From NCBI GenBank assembly GCA_002999035.1, contig CP027241.1, positions 2,990,195-3,054,194 of the forward strand: a stretch of DNA of 64,000 nucleotides. Direction: 5' to 3'. Below, piece after piece: positions 34,885 through 44,463 of the stretch. Under the pieces are notes generated by a model, which saw only the letters and a list, made by a program, of their open reading frames with translations, had not been told where the DNA came from and did not search any database. A program made the translations under genes and the position numbers. Positions within the stretch are counted from its first letter, which is position 1. Each line of letters starts with the position of its first letter. Source of the DNA: Lachnospiraceae bacterium oral taxon 500 (GTDB lineage Bacteria; Bacillota; Clostridia; Lachnospirales; Vallitaleaceae).

Positions 34885-34956
34885 ACCATCTTCCTGCTTT
34901 TCTCTGTTTTGTCCTTTTACCGCCGGCTCACCGCTCCGTACTATTACTTGGTTGTT

Positions 34957-35619
34957 TTAATAATCTGACGCCGACTTTTCGCCTTTAATAATCGCAATTC
35001 CGGCACTTGCCCCAATCCGGTCAGCGCCTGCTTCAATCACCGCTTTGGCATCCTCATAACTGCGCACGCCGCCGGATGCCTTAACCAGTGCCTTGCCGGC
35101 CACTGTCTGCTTCATCAGCGCCACATCTTCCGGTGTGGAGCCGCCCTTGCTAAAACCGGTGCTGGTCTTGACAAAATCCGCTCCGGCCTTGACTGCCAAC
35201 TGGCAGGCCCGAACTTTTTCCTCTTCGGTCAAAAGGCAAGTTTCAATGATGACCTTTAAAATCCTATCTCCGACCGCCGCCTTGACCTGCCGGATATCTT
35301 CAGTCACATAATCATCGTTCTTGTCCTTTAATGCGCCGATATTGATGACCATATCAATTTCCTGCGCGCCGGCGCTGACTGCTGCGGTCGTTTCCGCTAC
35401 CTTAACTGCGGTGGTTGATGCTCCCAGCGGAAAACCGACCACCGTGCAGACCTTCACTCCGCTGCCGGCCAATTCCTTAGCCACCAACGCCGTATAATAC
35501 TCATTGACACAAACCGAGGCAAAGCCGTATTCTTTCGCTTCCTGACAAACCTTAATGATTTCCGCCCTGGTTGCGTCCGGTCTTAATAAAGTATGATCAA
35601 TATATTTTTCCAGTTTCAT
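34957..35619 (-). CDS. deoC: Deoxyribose-phosphate aldolase
   Basis: A 220-residue TIM barrel cleaving deoxyribose-5-phosphate to glyceraldehyde-3-phosphate and acetaldehyde. The Schiff-base Lys lies in [16 protein letters not shown] (about 147-162) and the second in [23 protein letters not shown] precedes ATG. It stands alone without the usual deo partners. Confidence 0.96.
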   Translation of the reverse strand: MKLEKYIDHTLLRPDATRAEIIKVCQEAKEYGFASVCVNEYYTALVAKELAGSGVKVCTVVGFPLGASTTAVKVAETTAAVSAGAQEIDMVINIGALKDKNDDYVTEDIRQVKAAVGDRILKVIIETCLLTEEEKVRACQLAVKAGADFVKTSTGFSKGGSTPEDVALMKQTVAGKALVKASGGVRSYEDAKAVIEAGADRIGASAGIAIIKGEKSASDY

Positions 35620-35641
35620 AAAAGTTCCTCCTTTTTTATGG

Positions 35642-35672
35642 TTTATAGTTTTGCACCATTTTCCTATGTCAA
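35642..35672 (-). promoter_or_regulatory. Candidate deoC promoter
   Basis: On the minus strand TTGACA (35672-35667) and TATAAA (35647-35642) with a 19-base spacer, which is longer than ideal. The remaining gap up to 35935 shows no gene or clear hairpin. Confidence 0.45.
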
Positions 35673-35935
35673 ATTATTTTCTCCGCGGCTGCAAGTACAG
35701 AAAACAGCTTATGCTGCGGCAGCACCGCGCAGAGCGAATATTTTAAACAAACAGACAAAAGAAAGCCTTAAAAGAAAGAATTTTTAGTTTTGCATATCAT
35801 TTGCATTTTACGCTCTTTCCCTTCAGCTTTCATAAAAAACAGATTAGATTTTGATGAAATATCACAAATAATAATTCCCCGCATAAAACCAAATGCTCCG
35901 GCAAAAACTTAAGTTACCGCTGCAATGTCAGCCGT

Positions 35936-36766
35936 CTATCCGACAATTACTTCACCGCCAAAAGCGTCGCTTTCCCGAATAACCTCCCCGACCGCCGGCA
36001 CAAAAATACGTCCGGCCAATGGGTTTTTAATACTGACTACCGGCGTGGTGATCGTTGCTTCAACCTCTGATCGTTCAAAACACAAATCCGCATCCTCCAT
36101 TTGGCAATGAAGTAAAGTCAACGCCTGACAATAGCAAAACGGCTGCGTCCCGATAATCCGGCAGTTTTCAAAGGTAACATTTTCGCAGTACCAGGCCAAA
36201 TATTCCCCTTTAACGACGCTATTGCGTATGGTTACATTTTTGGCATGCCAGAAAGCGTCCTTGGTATCCAGCTCACAGTCCTCAAACAGCGCATTTTGAA
36301 TATACTGAAACGAATATTTCCCCTGTAGGCGTACCCGGCGAAAAGTCAGGTCCTCGGCCCGCATCATAAAATATTCGCTTTCGGCGGCTGTATCCTCCAT
36401 TTTTAAGTTCCGCGTCGACCAGCCAAACTCCGGCGAAATGATCCGGCAGTCCTTCATCGCAACCTGTTCACATTCACGCAAAGCCTTAATGCCGTGCAGC
36501 TTTGAACCGGTGATTTCAATATCACTCGAATACCAGAGTGCCGCCCGACACAACGGTGTCATTTCCGAATTGCTGATTTTCAGGTTTTGAGCATGCCAAA
36601 AGGGATAGCGCAGATTAAAAAAACAGTTTTGCGCCTGAATATCACGGCTTTCCTTTAAGGCGCTTTCCCCGTCAGCCGGGCCATCAAAAGCACAATCCCG
36701 CAAGACAATCCCTTCCCGGCCGTACAGCGCCCGCTCTTCATCAAATGCTTGCTTTTCAATTATCAT
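35936..36766 (-). CDS. DUF3737 family right-handed beta-helix protein
   Basis: A 276-residue protein made of short repeating strands such as MKDCRII, FEDCELDTKDAFWHAKNVTI and FENCRIIGTQPFCYCQALTL, the DUF3737 pattern, with no signal peptide. The start overlaps the end of the GH32 gene by 11 bases, so it belongs to the sucrose operon. Function unknown; in other Firmicutes it also lies near carbohydrate genes. Confidence 0.87.
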   Translation of the reverse strand: MIIEKQAFDEERALYGREGIVLRDCAFDGPADGESALKESRDIQAQNCFFNLRYPFWHAQNLKISNSEMTPLCRAALWYSSDIEITGSKLHGIKALRECEQVAMKDCRIISPEFGWSTRNLKMEDTAAESEYFMMRAEDLTFRRVRLQGKYSFQYIQNALFEDCELDTKDAFWHAKNVTIRNSVVKGEYLAWYCENVTFENCRIIGTQPFCYCQALTLLHCQMEDADLCFERSEVEATITTPVVSIKNPLAGRIFVPAVGEVIRESDAFGGEVIVG

Positions 36767-38123
36767 CTTTTCCGCGCCTTTCTTTTATAAGTTCCGACTC
36801 CCCGGCCGGCAGTCCGGTTAAGCCTTTCATTTGATAAACTATTCCGCTTAGCCCGGTCAGGCCAAAGCTGATTTTCTCCGTCTGCGGATAAAAACGGGTA
36901 CTAAGCACCGCTTCGCCGTCATTTAAATAAATTTCCAAGCTGGAGGTATCCGCCAAAATTCGTATCTTTCGGCAGCTCTCCAATTTCAGCCGACGTGTTC
37001 CCCGGCCGCCGCCCAAAGTCCGGTCATCAAAGCGCAACTGAAAAATACCAGCCGCATATTCCAAGGTCAGCTGCCGCTCCAGCGTCAGACTAAAATCGCC
37101 GGTCACCTCCGCTTCAAAATCAAAGGGCAGCGCCATCTCCGTTTCCGCTCCGTCTGCCAGCGTTTTCGCTTCTTGCCTCAGCCTCTCTAACTCTTTAACC
37201 GGATACTGCGCCAGCCGTCCATCCGCCAAAACCGTCAACACCCGCGGCACGGTCAGACAATGCTGCCAGCCCAGCTCTGTTGTCGGGTTTTGATAATCAA
37301 TATCGGGCAGACCCATCCAGCCAATTAAAATCTTTCGACCGCCCGGCGCATCAAAGGTTTGCGGCGCATAAAAATCAAAGCCGTAATCCCATTCATAAAA
37401 CTCATTTTGATACAAATAACCGGCCTGATAAACATTTTGCCGGCAAAATTCCTGCGATTCCAGCCCCTGCGGCGAAATGCCCAAATATTCCCGGCCATCT
37501 AAGTCAAATCGGTCAGGACATTCCCACATATAGCCAAAGTTTGGCAGGGAAAATTGGCCGTCATACTGCCATGCCTTTAAATCCGCTGACACATAGGTCA
37601 GGACGCAGCCCTTGTCATCTCTGGTTCTGGCCCCCAGCACCATATAATATTTGCCGTCCGCCTGCCACAGCTTGGGGTCGCGCACATGGCAGCTGCAAAA
37701 GGCGGGATAGTCCTGATTGCGCAGCACCACTGTCTTTTCACTCATTGTCCGGCCGTCCGCCGTACTGACCCGAATGACATTGGCTCCCCGGCCGGTCAGA
37801 ATATAATCATGGTCCCCCGGCTCTTTGACATTGCCGGTATAGAAAAGATACAGTACACCGTCTTTTTCAAATGCGCTGCCGGAATAAACTCCGTCCCGGT
37901 CCTCGGCAATATCCGGCCGCAGCACCGTACCGGTAAACTCCCAGTCAAGCAAATCGGGGCTTTGATAATGCCCCCAGCATTTTTTCCCTTTGCCCTCGGC
38001 CGAGTCCGGCGCGTATTGAAAATAAACATGATAATTCCCTTGATAAAAGCACAAGCCGTTCGGGTCGTTCAGCCACCCCTGCGGCGGTTCTAAATGCAGC
38101 TTCTGCCGCCAGTTTTTACCCAT
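36756..38123 (-). CDS. scrB: Sucrose-6-phosphate hydrolase (GH32)
   Basis: A 455-residue beta-fructosidase. The nucleophile motif WLNDPNG (Asp20), the RDPK transition-state motif (HVRDPKLW) and the acid/base MWECPDRF are all present, with a C-terminal beta-sandwich. It hydrolyses sucrose-6-phosphate made by the PTS encoded just upstream. I choose ATG 38123, preceded by GGAGG; an ATG six codons earlier lacks a good site. No signal peptide, so cytosolic. Confidence 0.93.
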   Translation of the reverse strand: MGKNWRQKLHLEPPQGWLNDPNGLCFYQGNYHVYFQYAPDSAEGKGKKCWGHYQSPDLLDWEFTGTVLRPDIAEDRDGVYSGSAFEKDGVLYLFYTGNVKEPGDHDYILTGRGANVIRVSTADGRTMSEKTVVLRNQDYPAFCSCHVRDPKLWQADGKYYMVLGARTRDDKGCVLTYVSADLKAWQYDGQFSLPNFGYMWECPDRFDLDGREYLGISPQGLESQEFCRQNVYQAGYLYQNEFYEWDYGFDFYAPQTFDAPGGRKILIGWMGLPDIDYQNPTTELGWQHCLTVPRVLTVLADGRLAQYPVKELERLRQEAKTLADGAETEMALPFDFEAEVTGDFSLTLERQLTLEYAAGIFQLRFDDRTLGGGRGTRRLKLESCRKIRILADTSSLEIYLNDGEAVLSTRFYPQTEKISFGLTGLSGIVYQMKGLTGLPAGESELIKERRGKDDN

Positions 38124-38146
38124 GCCAGCCTCCGTTTCCATTCTTC

Positions 38147-40144
38147 TTATTTTTCCAAAATCAAGAGCTGATCCAGCGCCGCTATTTGCCCTTCCGCCGC
38201 CGGCCGAACTGCCTGATAGCTGTCGGAGTTGGCTATTACTACCGGTGTGATGGTTGAATAGCCCTTGCTTTCAATAAATGCCTGGTCAAAAGTAATCAGC
38301 AAATCGCCCTTTTTCACCCGGTCGCCCTCTTTCACATGCGCTTCAAAACCTTCCCCCTCAAGTGCCACCGTATTCATACCGATATGCACCAGAAGTTCGG
38401 CGCCGTTATCCAGCTTCATACCGACCAAATGTTTGGTATTAAAGACTGTCGAAATCACTCCGTCAGCCGGAGCAAGCACTTTGCCTTCGCTTGGCTGAAT
38501 TGCTGCTCCCAGTCCTAAAATACCATTAGCAAAAGTTGCATCCGGCACATCCTCCAAAGCCACCACCTGACCGCTGAGCGGTGATAAAATAGACTCGGCT
38601 GTTACTGCCGGCTGTTCTTTGACCGCAGCTTTATTTTCCGCTTCAGCCGCAGTCGTCTTACCGCCGGTACTGCCAGCAGCCGCATCTTTCCCCTGAGCGC
38701 CAGTATTATCTGCGCTTGCTGCTCCTGCCGCAGCGGATTTTTCCGGCTCGCCCGTTTTTTCCGTTCCCGCTTCCGCCGCTGTTTGATCCCGATAAATCAG
38801 CCAGGTGCAGGCAAAAGCGACCGCAAACGCGACCAGCATGACAATAAAATATTGCCATAAATTATGAGTGGTAATCAAAATGCCAAACAGGCCGGTAATG
38901 CCGTAAGCCGTAGCACTGACCTGAAGCAGGCCGGCAACTAACGCTCCGGCAGCTCCGCCGACACAGCCGGCTAAAAACGGCCTGAAAAATCTCAAATTCA
39001 CACCGAAAATGGCCGGCTCGGTGATACCCAAAAAGGCCGACAGCGAAGCCGGTAACGCCAGTGATTTTTGCTTGCGGTCTTTGGTTTTCAGAGCAAAGGC
39101 CAATGCCGCTGCTCCCTGCGCGACATTAGCCGCTGTTGCAATCGGCATCCAGATATTAGCGCCGTCCGCGCTTAAAAGTCCGGCTTCTAAGGCATTATAC
39201 ATGTGATGAATACCGCCGACCACCGTCGGGGCATAAATTGCTCCGCACAAAGCCGCGCCGATTCCGCCCGGTATGGCAATCAACAGCTTAACCGTCGAAA
39301 AAATACCATTTTCCAAAAAGCTGAACACCGGCCCGAACACGGTCAGGGTCAAATATCCCGTCACCATTACCGTCACCAGCGGCGTAACAAACAAATCAAT
39401 CATTTCCGGAACCAGCTTATGAAGCTTCTTTTCGATCATGCTCATGAACCAAACCGCAATCACCACCGGAATGACATGTCCCTGATAACCAACTAAATTA
39501 ATCTTAAACATCCCGAACCAAACCGAGGCCGTCGGCACGCTTTCGGCCGCCGCTACATTCCAGGCATTCATCAGCGCCGGATGAATCATAATCATACCAA
39601 TGACCGTTCCCAAGAATTGGTTGCCGCCAAAGACCTTAGCCGCGCTGATGGCAATTAAAATCGGCAGAAAAACAAAAGCGGCGTTGGCAAACAAACTGAA
39701 AATCACATAGGTATCACTCTTCGCCAGTTCCGGCGCCAGCTTGGAAAAGCCTTCCAAAAGACCCATTAAAAGACCGCTGGCCACAATGGCCGGAATAATC
39801 GGCACAAAGATGTCGCCCAAAGTCTTAATCGCTCTAGCGTACCACGGTGCCTTGGCCGTTGCCGCCTGTTTGATTTCTTCTTTGGTGGCGGCACTGATAC
39901 CCGCTTCTTTGATCAACTCATCATACACCTTATTGACCGTGCCGGTTCCAATGATGACCTGTAACTGGCCGGATGACTCAAACACACCCTTCACGCCATC
40001 AATATTTTCCAAAACGTTTTTTTGGATCTTGTCATTGTCGGCAATCACCAGCCGCAGTCTGGTCGCACAATGTGCCGCACTGACAATATTACTCCCGCCA
40101 CCGATTGCTTTTAAAATTTCCGATGCCGATTTTTTATAATCCAT
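38147..40144 (-). CDS. scrA: Sucrose-type PTS transporter IIBCA
   Basis: A 665-residue fused permease. IIB (about 1-85) with the phospho-Cys in AAHCATRLRLVI (Cys26); IIC with about ten membrane helices and TEPAIFGVNLRF; an Ala/Glu/Thr-rich linker; and IIA with LLVHIGMNTVALEGEGF (active His) at the end. It imports and phosphorylates sucrose (or a related glucoside) and is followed at once by the GH32 gene. Its promoter -35 box falls within the 27-bp repeat bordering the foreign island; no regulator gene is next to it. Confidence 0.92.
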   Translation of the reverse strand: MDYKKSASEILKAIGGGSNIVSAAHCATRLRLVIADNDKIQKNVLENIDGVKGVFESSGQLQVIIGTGTVNKVYDELIKEAGISAATKEEIKQAATAKAPWYARAIKTLGDIFVPIIPAIVASGLLMGLLEGFSKLAPELAKSDTYVIFSLFANAAFVFLPILIAISAAKVFGGNQFLGTVIGMIMIHPALMNAWNVAAAESVPTASVWFGMFKINLVGYQGHVIPVVIAVWFMSMIEKKLHKLVPEMIDLFVTPLVTVMVTGYLTLTVFGPVFSFLENGIFSTVKLLIAIPGGIGAALCGAIYAPTVVGGIHHMYNALEAGLLSADGANIWMPIATAANVAQGAAALAFALKTKDRKQKSLALPASLSAFLGITEPAIFGVNLRFFRPFLAGCVGGAAGALVAGLLQVSATAYGITGLFGILITTHNLWQYFIVMLVAFAVAFACTWLIYRDQTAAEAGTEKTGEPEKSAAAGAASADNTGAQGKDAAAGSTGGKTTAAEAENKAAVKEQPAVTAESILSPLSGQVVALEDVPDATFANGILGLGAAIQPSEGKVLAPADGVISTVFNTKHLVGMKLDNGAELLVHIGMNTVALEGEGFEAHVKEGDRVKKGDLLITFDQAFIESKGYSTITPVVIANSDSYQAVRPAAEGQIAALDQLLILEK

Positions 40145-40170
40145 AGAATACCCTCGCTTTCTTAGCTTCT

Positions 40171-40199
40171 ACTATACTGCATTTCACCCGCTTTGTCTA
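40171..40199 (-). promoter_or_regulatory. Promoter of the sucrose operon
   Basis: On the minus strand TAGACA (40199-40194), a 17-base spacer and TATAGT (40176-40171). The -35 half lies in the direct repeat at the island edge, so sequence upstream of it is now island DNA. Confidence 0.6.
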
Positions 40200-40208
40200 T
40201 TGGTAAAT
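40182..40208. repeat. 27-bp direct repeat, left edge of the AT-rich island
   Basis: Begins TTTCACCCGCTTTGTCTATT and is identical to 46843-46869. The two copies bracket 6.6 kb of AT-rich DNA and look like a target duplication or att-type repeat. Confidence 0.85.
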
Positions 40209-40240
40209 TTTGACTTCCCCGTCTTTTTTGCCAATAAAAA

Positions 40241-40340
40241 ATGCAAAAACACCTCATCTCTGTTACAATTAAAACGTAACATAAAACCAAAACGAAAAGA
40301 GTGTTTTTGCATGATTAATTATATCGGAGTAGGATACTAA
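40241..40340 (+). mobile_element. Remnant of an insertion-sequence end with a truncated start of a transposase
   Basis: ATGCAAAAACAC (40241-40252) pairs with GTGTTTTTGCAT (40301-40312), enclosing TGTTAC/GTAACA. An ATG at the end of the second arm opens nine codons (MINYIGVGY) before a stop, like the start of a transposase gene. Family not identified. Confidence 0.4.
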
Positions 40341-40375
40341 GTAAACCTGGATTTAACTCTATTGGAAAGTCAAAT

Positions 40376-41161
40376 CTACAGACTTTTTGCTTTTTCACAA
40401 AATGCTTTTGCTTTCTTGTAGTCAATCGGATTTCTCATATTACCATTTTTTATCCATGTTCCCACACTAACTCCATCAAAGACTGTTAGAATTTCTGATA
40501 TATTCTCTAATGTGGCGCCCGAACTCAATAAAATCGGGAAATTATTGCCGACCACATGCCTTACCTTTTCCGCCATATCTACACTCTCTTTTGTGTCTTT
40601 ACCCCCCACAAATATCCCATCAGCAAATGCATTTTGAACTAAATCTCTTGCCGCCTCTGTAAGTGATTTCTTACCAATTTGCTCATAATGAACTTCGTGA
40701 ATATCAGCATATACCGGAACATCTGTGTTAATCTTTTTTCTAAACTCGCAAATATCTACACATTGCGCTTCCAGCAAACCGGCATAACCAACTTCCACTC
40801 CAGTGAAAGTATGCTCAATTCGAACGAAATCAGACCCTACGGCATCGGCTACAGCCAACGATGCAACTCCATCCCAATTCACAAGAATTCCTTGAATCAT
40901 TTTGGGATATTCTCTTTTCAGACTACAAGCTAATACTGTCATATATGCAATATTTTGGGGCTGTGCATGCTGCTTAACAGGCGCATCATTTCTGTTTTGA
41001 ATAATGTATCCATCATAACCACAATCATATAATATTTTTATCTCCTCAAGTGATCTTTCTATAATTTCTTCAATTTTCATCCCATTATTTAAATAGCTGC
41101 CCGGACACGGCTCCGGTTGAATCATTGCTAAAATAACCGGACAATTTTTTTTAGTCAACAT
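40376..41161 (-). CDS. BtpA/SgcQ family TIM-barrel protein
   Basis: A 261-residue protein with PVILAMIQPEPCPGSYLNNG at the start, IIQNRNDAPV, VYADIHEVHYEQIGKKSLTE and LLSSGATLENISEIL, matching the BtpA family (SgcQ of the E. coli sgc sugar-PTS cluster). The enzyme activity of this family is not established. It overlaps the preceding gene by 7 bases and ends the island operon. Confidence 0.85.
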   Translation of the reverse strand: MLTKKNCPVILAMIQPEPCPGSYLNNGMKIEEIIERSLEEIKILYDCGYDGYIIQNRNDAPVKQHAQPQNIAYMTVLACSLKREYPKMIQGILVNWDGVASLAVADAVGSDFVRIEHTFTGVEVGYAGLLEAQCVDICEFRKKINTDVPVYADIHEVHYEQIGKKSLTEAARDLVQNAFADGIFVGGKDTKESVDMAEKVRHVVGNNFPILLSSGATLENISEILTVFDGVSVGTWIKNGNMRNPIDYKKAKAFCEKAKSL

Positions 41162-42123
41162 ATTTTTTCCTCCAACCTTTCGTTATATGATATCGCTTCT
41201 TGATAAAAGGCATGACTGGGTATAATGCCTTTCTCTGTTATAATCGCCGACAAGTACTTACTCTCAATTTTAACTAATTTAATGCCCGAAAAATCAATGC
41301 CTTCTTTCTCTTTATCATTCCAATCTTTTGCCAGCCTGATAGAGTAGTCAAATTCCATAGGTGCAAGTTTTGTGTATCCATACACATTACGAACGTCTAT
41401 TTTAATCATTGGCGAAATGGCATAGAGTGGAATATTGCATTCTTTACAAAGAATTGCAAGTATATCCGTCCCAACAGTGTTAAATACAGAGCCATCAGGA
41501 TATATTGTTTCTGCCCCAATAAATGCCGCTTGGGCTTTTCTTAATTGCACAAACATAGTTGTGTCCGGAATGAAATGGACATCATGATGTCCTCTGACAG
41601 CAGTTTTTAAGAAAGGCTTACCACCATCAAGCGCTCTGCTTTCAGGGATATAAATCCTTTTCTTTTCCGCCAATTTTTCAACAAACATATCTACCGTACT
41701 TGAATAATCAAATATCATAATCGTATCCATCTGCTTACAAAGAGCGGCCGCATATTCTGCTGATTTTTTAACATTTGTAATTAAAGTAGTCTCATAGCTA
41801 TTAATCATATCAACAATCGCACGTCTATCAAGAAATTCTTTATGTGCCAATTTGGGCGAAATACTTATTAATAATTCACTGATTGCATTATAGATTGCTC
41901 TACTATTTTGCCCCCTTGTTTCCTTAAAATAATTCGCTACAATCTCCACCTTTTGTTTCGCAACTTGAATATCATTCGTTTCATCCTGCACAATTGATGC
42001 CAATATTTTACATATTAAATTTGTTTGCTTACTCGCGCCTAATATTCTGCTGTTGACAATATCATCAAATAATTCAACTGCACCATTTGACAACTGATTA
42101 CGTGCTTCATCTTTATTTATCAT
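41155..42123 (-). CDS. eIF2B alpha-fold sugar-phosphate isomerase-like protein
   Basis: A 322-residue protein with the family's helical N-terminus and Rossmann-like C-terminal part: RIYIPESRALDGGK (ribose-1,5-bisphosphate isomerase/MtnA anion site region), AAFIGAETIYPDGSVFNTVGT (equivalent of the GAD...NKIGT motif, with Asp replaced by Glu). In bacteria this fold serves as aldose-1-phosphate isomerases such as MtnA. In a PTS cluster it probably isomerises a phosphorylated sugar; inference. AGGCGG precedes ATG. Confidence 0.75.
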   Translation of the reverse strand: MINKDEARNQLSNGAVELFDDIVNSRILGASKQTNLICKILASIVQDETNDIQVAKQKVEIVANYFKETRGQNSRAIYNAISELLISISPKLAHKEFLDRRAIVDMINSYETTLITNVKKSAEYAAALCKQMDTIMIFDYSSTVDMFVEKLAEKKRIYIPESRALDGGKPFLKTAVRGHHDVHFIPDTTMFVQLRKAQAAFIGAETIYPDGSVFNTVGTDILAILCKECNIPLYAISPMIKIDVRNVYGYTKLAPMEFDYSIRLAKDWNDKEKEGIDFSGIKLVKIESKYLSAIITEKGIIPSHAFYQEAISYNERLEEKIC

Positions 42124-42135
42124 AATAATCCGCCT

Positions 42136-42864
42136 TTACAAACTTAAGAATTCTTCAACATTTTTATGGAATAGTCTTTCTCTAAACGTCTCTGGTAGAT
42201 TCAACATATCAAATGTATCAATTGAACATTTAGTGAATTTGTGCGGATAATGACTTCCGAAAAGAAAATATTTCTCAGGTATAGCAGCAAAAGCTCTTCT
42301 TAAAATCGGAAATTCATACATTCCCGATGTCTCATCCCACAAATTCGGAGTTTCTTGCACTAATTTAACGCAACTATAGCCGAAATCAGTTGTTCCCATG
42401 TGAAGCAATACCATACGCATATCAGGGTGTTTTTTTGCATAATATGCCCATTGAGCCGGTGCTGTTCTATGTCCCCATCCCGTAAAAACATTAACCGGCA
42501 TATTGGCTTCTGTCGCAATATCAATTATTTCATCAATATTAGGACAAACTTCCGGGAAATAACAATGCTCCATGGAATCCAATTCAATCGTTCTGAAATA
42601 ACCTGATTCCACAACTCTGTTCATTTCCTCTATACAATTTCGTTCTTTGGGATTAATCACAGCACTGCCAATAATCCGATCCGGATGTTCTTTTACCAAT
42701 TTCATCACTGCATCATTTTGTTCTTTAATCGAATACCCATACAGGGCAGAAACAACTCTCATACTAATTCCGTTTTCATCCATATCTTTGAGAAGTTCTT
42801 CACCAAGATATGAATCCGTTTTTTGATCCCAACCCAGATGAGCATGATAATCAATAATTTTCAT
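42136..42864 (-). CDS. Amidohydrolase-2 family TIM-barrel protein (second copy)
   Basis: A 242-residue protein with the HxH strand MKIIDYHAHLG, His in HMGTTDFGYSC and the end motif LFGSHYPHKF. In the sister gene the last motif is MGTDWPYK; here the Asp is replaced by His, so metal binding or catalysis may differ. About 40 % similar by eye to the next gene. GAGGG precedes ATG. Likely works on a lactone, glycoside or amide in the island pathway. Confidence 0.8.
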   Translation of the reverse strand: MKIIDYHAHLGWDQKTDSYLGEELLKDMDENGISMRVVSALYGYSIKEQNDAVMKLVKEHPDRIIGSAVINPKERNCIEEMNRVVESGYFRTIELDSMEHCYFPEVCPNIDEIIDIATEANMPVNVFTGWGHRTAPAQWAYYAKKHPDMRMVLLHMGTTDFGYSCVKLVQETPNLWDETSGMYEFPILRRAFAAIPEKYFLFGSHYPHKFTKCSIDTFDMLNLPETFRERLFHKNVEEFLSL

Positions 42865-42873
42865 ACGATTCCC

Positions 42874-43608
42874 TCACTTGATTTTTTCCCATAACAATTC
42901 CGCATTTTTATAATATATATCTGCATATTCAGATTCAGTTAGATGTAAAAGTTCGAGTTTTTCCAATTCAATATTTGTTGGTTTATATGGCCAATCTGTT
43001 CCCATCAAAATCTTTTTTGACCCTAATACTTCGACAGCTTTCTTTAAAATGTCAGCTTCTTCATTTGCCGAAGTTTCAACCCAAATATTCGGAATATCTT
43101 TTATTGCTTCTATGCAACTATAACCAAACTCTCTTCCGCAAATATGTGTGAATACAAAACGCATATCCGGTCTGCGTTTTGCATGATCAATCCAAATAAA
43201 AGGTGTACACAGCGGACTTGCTCCACCATGAATTTGAATATGCACTCCATATTTACCTATTTCATCTATTACTCCGGTCAGCTGAGGGCAATTATCTACA
43301 GCATAACCATGTTTCCACGCAAAAAACTTTACTCCGTTCATCCCCATTGTTCCAAGGGTGCGTTCAATTTCTTCATATGCTTTTGGATCCTTTGGATTTA
43401 TATCCGCATATCCTTCTATAAAATCCGGATACTTACACATTGCATCATATACAATATTATTTTGTTCTATCATGCTGTTTCCCGAGGTACAGCAAATACC
43501 AACCTTAGATATACCAAACGAACTCAACTGTTGAACTAATTGTTCAACACTATTGGGGTCTCCGGCAGTTGTTTGTCCCAAATGAGAATGAAAGTCATAT
43601 TTTTTCAT
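42874..43608 (-). CDS. Amidohydrolase-2 family TIM-barrel protein (first copy)
   Basis: A 244-residue protein with YDFHSHLG (HxH), VHIQIHGGA, FVFTHICGREFGYSC and LMGTDWPYKP (final Asp). All metal-ligand positions of the Amidohydro_2 fold are present. Substrate unknown. AAAGGGG precedes ATG. It lies downstream of the GntR gene by 12 bases. Confidence 0.85.
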   Translation of the reverse strand: MKKYDFHSHLGQTTAGDPNSVEQLVQQLSSFGISKVGICCTSGNSMIEQNNIVYDAMCKYPDFIEGYADINPKDPKAYEEIERTLGTMGMNGVKFFAWKHGYAVDNCPQLTGVIDEIGKYGVHIQIHGGASPLCTPFIWIDHAKRRPDMRFVFTHICGREFGYSCIEAIKDIPNIWVETSANEEADILKKAVEVLGSKKILMGTDWPYKPTNIELEKLELLHLTESEYADIYYKNAELLWEKIK

Positions 43609-43620
43609 TATATTTCCCCT

Positions 43621-44376
43621 TTATTTTCTTTCTCTAACATTCACGATATGAATAAAGTATTTGTATATTTCTCCATTATATGTATTTTGAGAAAATTCCA
43701 CTGCGTTTCCATCAACATCATATGTAACTCTTTCTTTATATATAACCGGTTGATTATCGTTAAGAAATAAATCTCTCTTTATTACGGAATCTGCTATTCT
43801 CGCTTCCATCGTTTCATCTGCACTTCCCAGTTTTATTCCTTTACTTTCTAACAAATCATACAAAGAAGTTTCCGAATTAAAATTGCTTTCCGATAATTTA
43901 ATGCCTAATTGCGTCGAAATATATGTGTCATTTATTCCGACAATTCTTCCATTTTGAAGTCGTATTCTTTTTAAGTAATACACTTTTGTTCCCACATCGA
44001 TTCGAAGCATTTGAGCAACATGTATTTTTGCATCCACAACTTCAAACTTCAATATTATTGAACCAGGATTATCTCCTCTTACTCTGGCTGATCCCCCAAA
44101 ACTAGTGAAATTCATTAGATTCCTCTCTGTTTTGGGAAAAGCCACAATGGTAGCCGCTCCTCTTCGTTTCTTCAAGTATCCATCATTTTTCAAATCCATT
44201 AAAGCCCTTCTTACAGTAATTTGAGAAACATGATAGAATTCAATCATTTCTTTTTCAGACGGAATCTCTTCACCTGTTTTCAGTATTCCGTTTTCAATTT
44301 GCTCTTTTATATGTGAGTAAATTTGTTGGTATGCTGGCACACCTATGTTCTTAACAATTCTAAATTCTTCTTCCAT
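43621..44376 (-). CDS. GntR/HutC family transcriptional regulator
   Basis: A 251-residue protein. Winged helix: YSHIKEQIENGILKTGEEIPS then VSQITVRRALMDLKNDGYLK; C-terminal UTRA effector domain with YYLKRIRLQNGRIVGINDTY and ITYDV-like strands. It probably represses the island operon and responds to a sugar phosphate. It sits inside the operon after a hairpin at 44425-44454; likely sites are the four tandem repeats at the operon promoter. Confidence 0.9.
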   Translation of the reverse strand: MEEEFRIVKNIGVPAYQQIYSHIKEQIENGILKTGEEIPSEKEMIEFYHVSQITVRRALMDLKNDGYLKKRRGAATIVAFPKTERNLMNFTSFGGSARVRGDNPGSIILKFEVVDAKIHVAQMLRIDVGTKVYYLKRIRLQNGRIVGINDTYISTQLGIKLSESNFNSETSLYDLLESKGIKLGSADETMEARIADSVIKRDLFLNDNQPVIYKERVTYDVDGNAVEFSQNTYNGEIYKYFIHIVNVRERK

Positions 44377-44424
44377 TACCTTTTACCTTTCCGATCCAAC
44401 ATTTGGGAAAATATAATTAATGGC

Positions 44425-44454
44425 AGTAGGAAAGGCATATTCGCCTTTCCTACT
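44425..44454 (-). terminator. Intercistronic hairpin between IID and gntR
   Basis: AGTAGGAAAGGC pairs perfectly with GCCTTTCCTACT over a 6-base loop, just after the IID stop. No strong U tract follows on the minus strand, so it may trim or dampen rather than end transcription; the plus strand has TTTTT. Confidence 0.6.
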
Positions 44455-44463
44455 TTCATCTTT

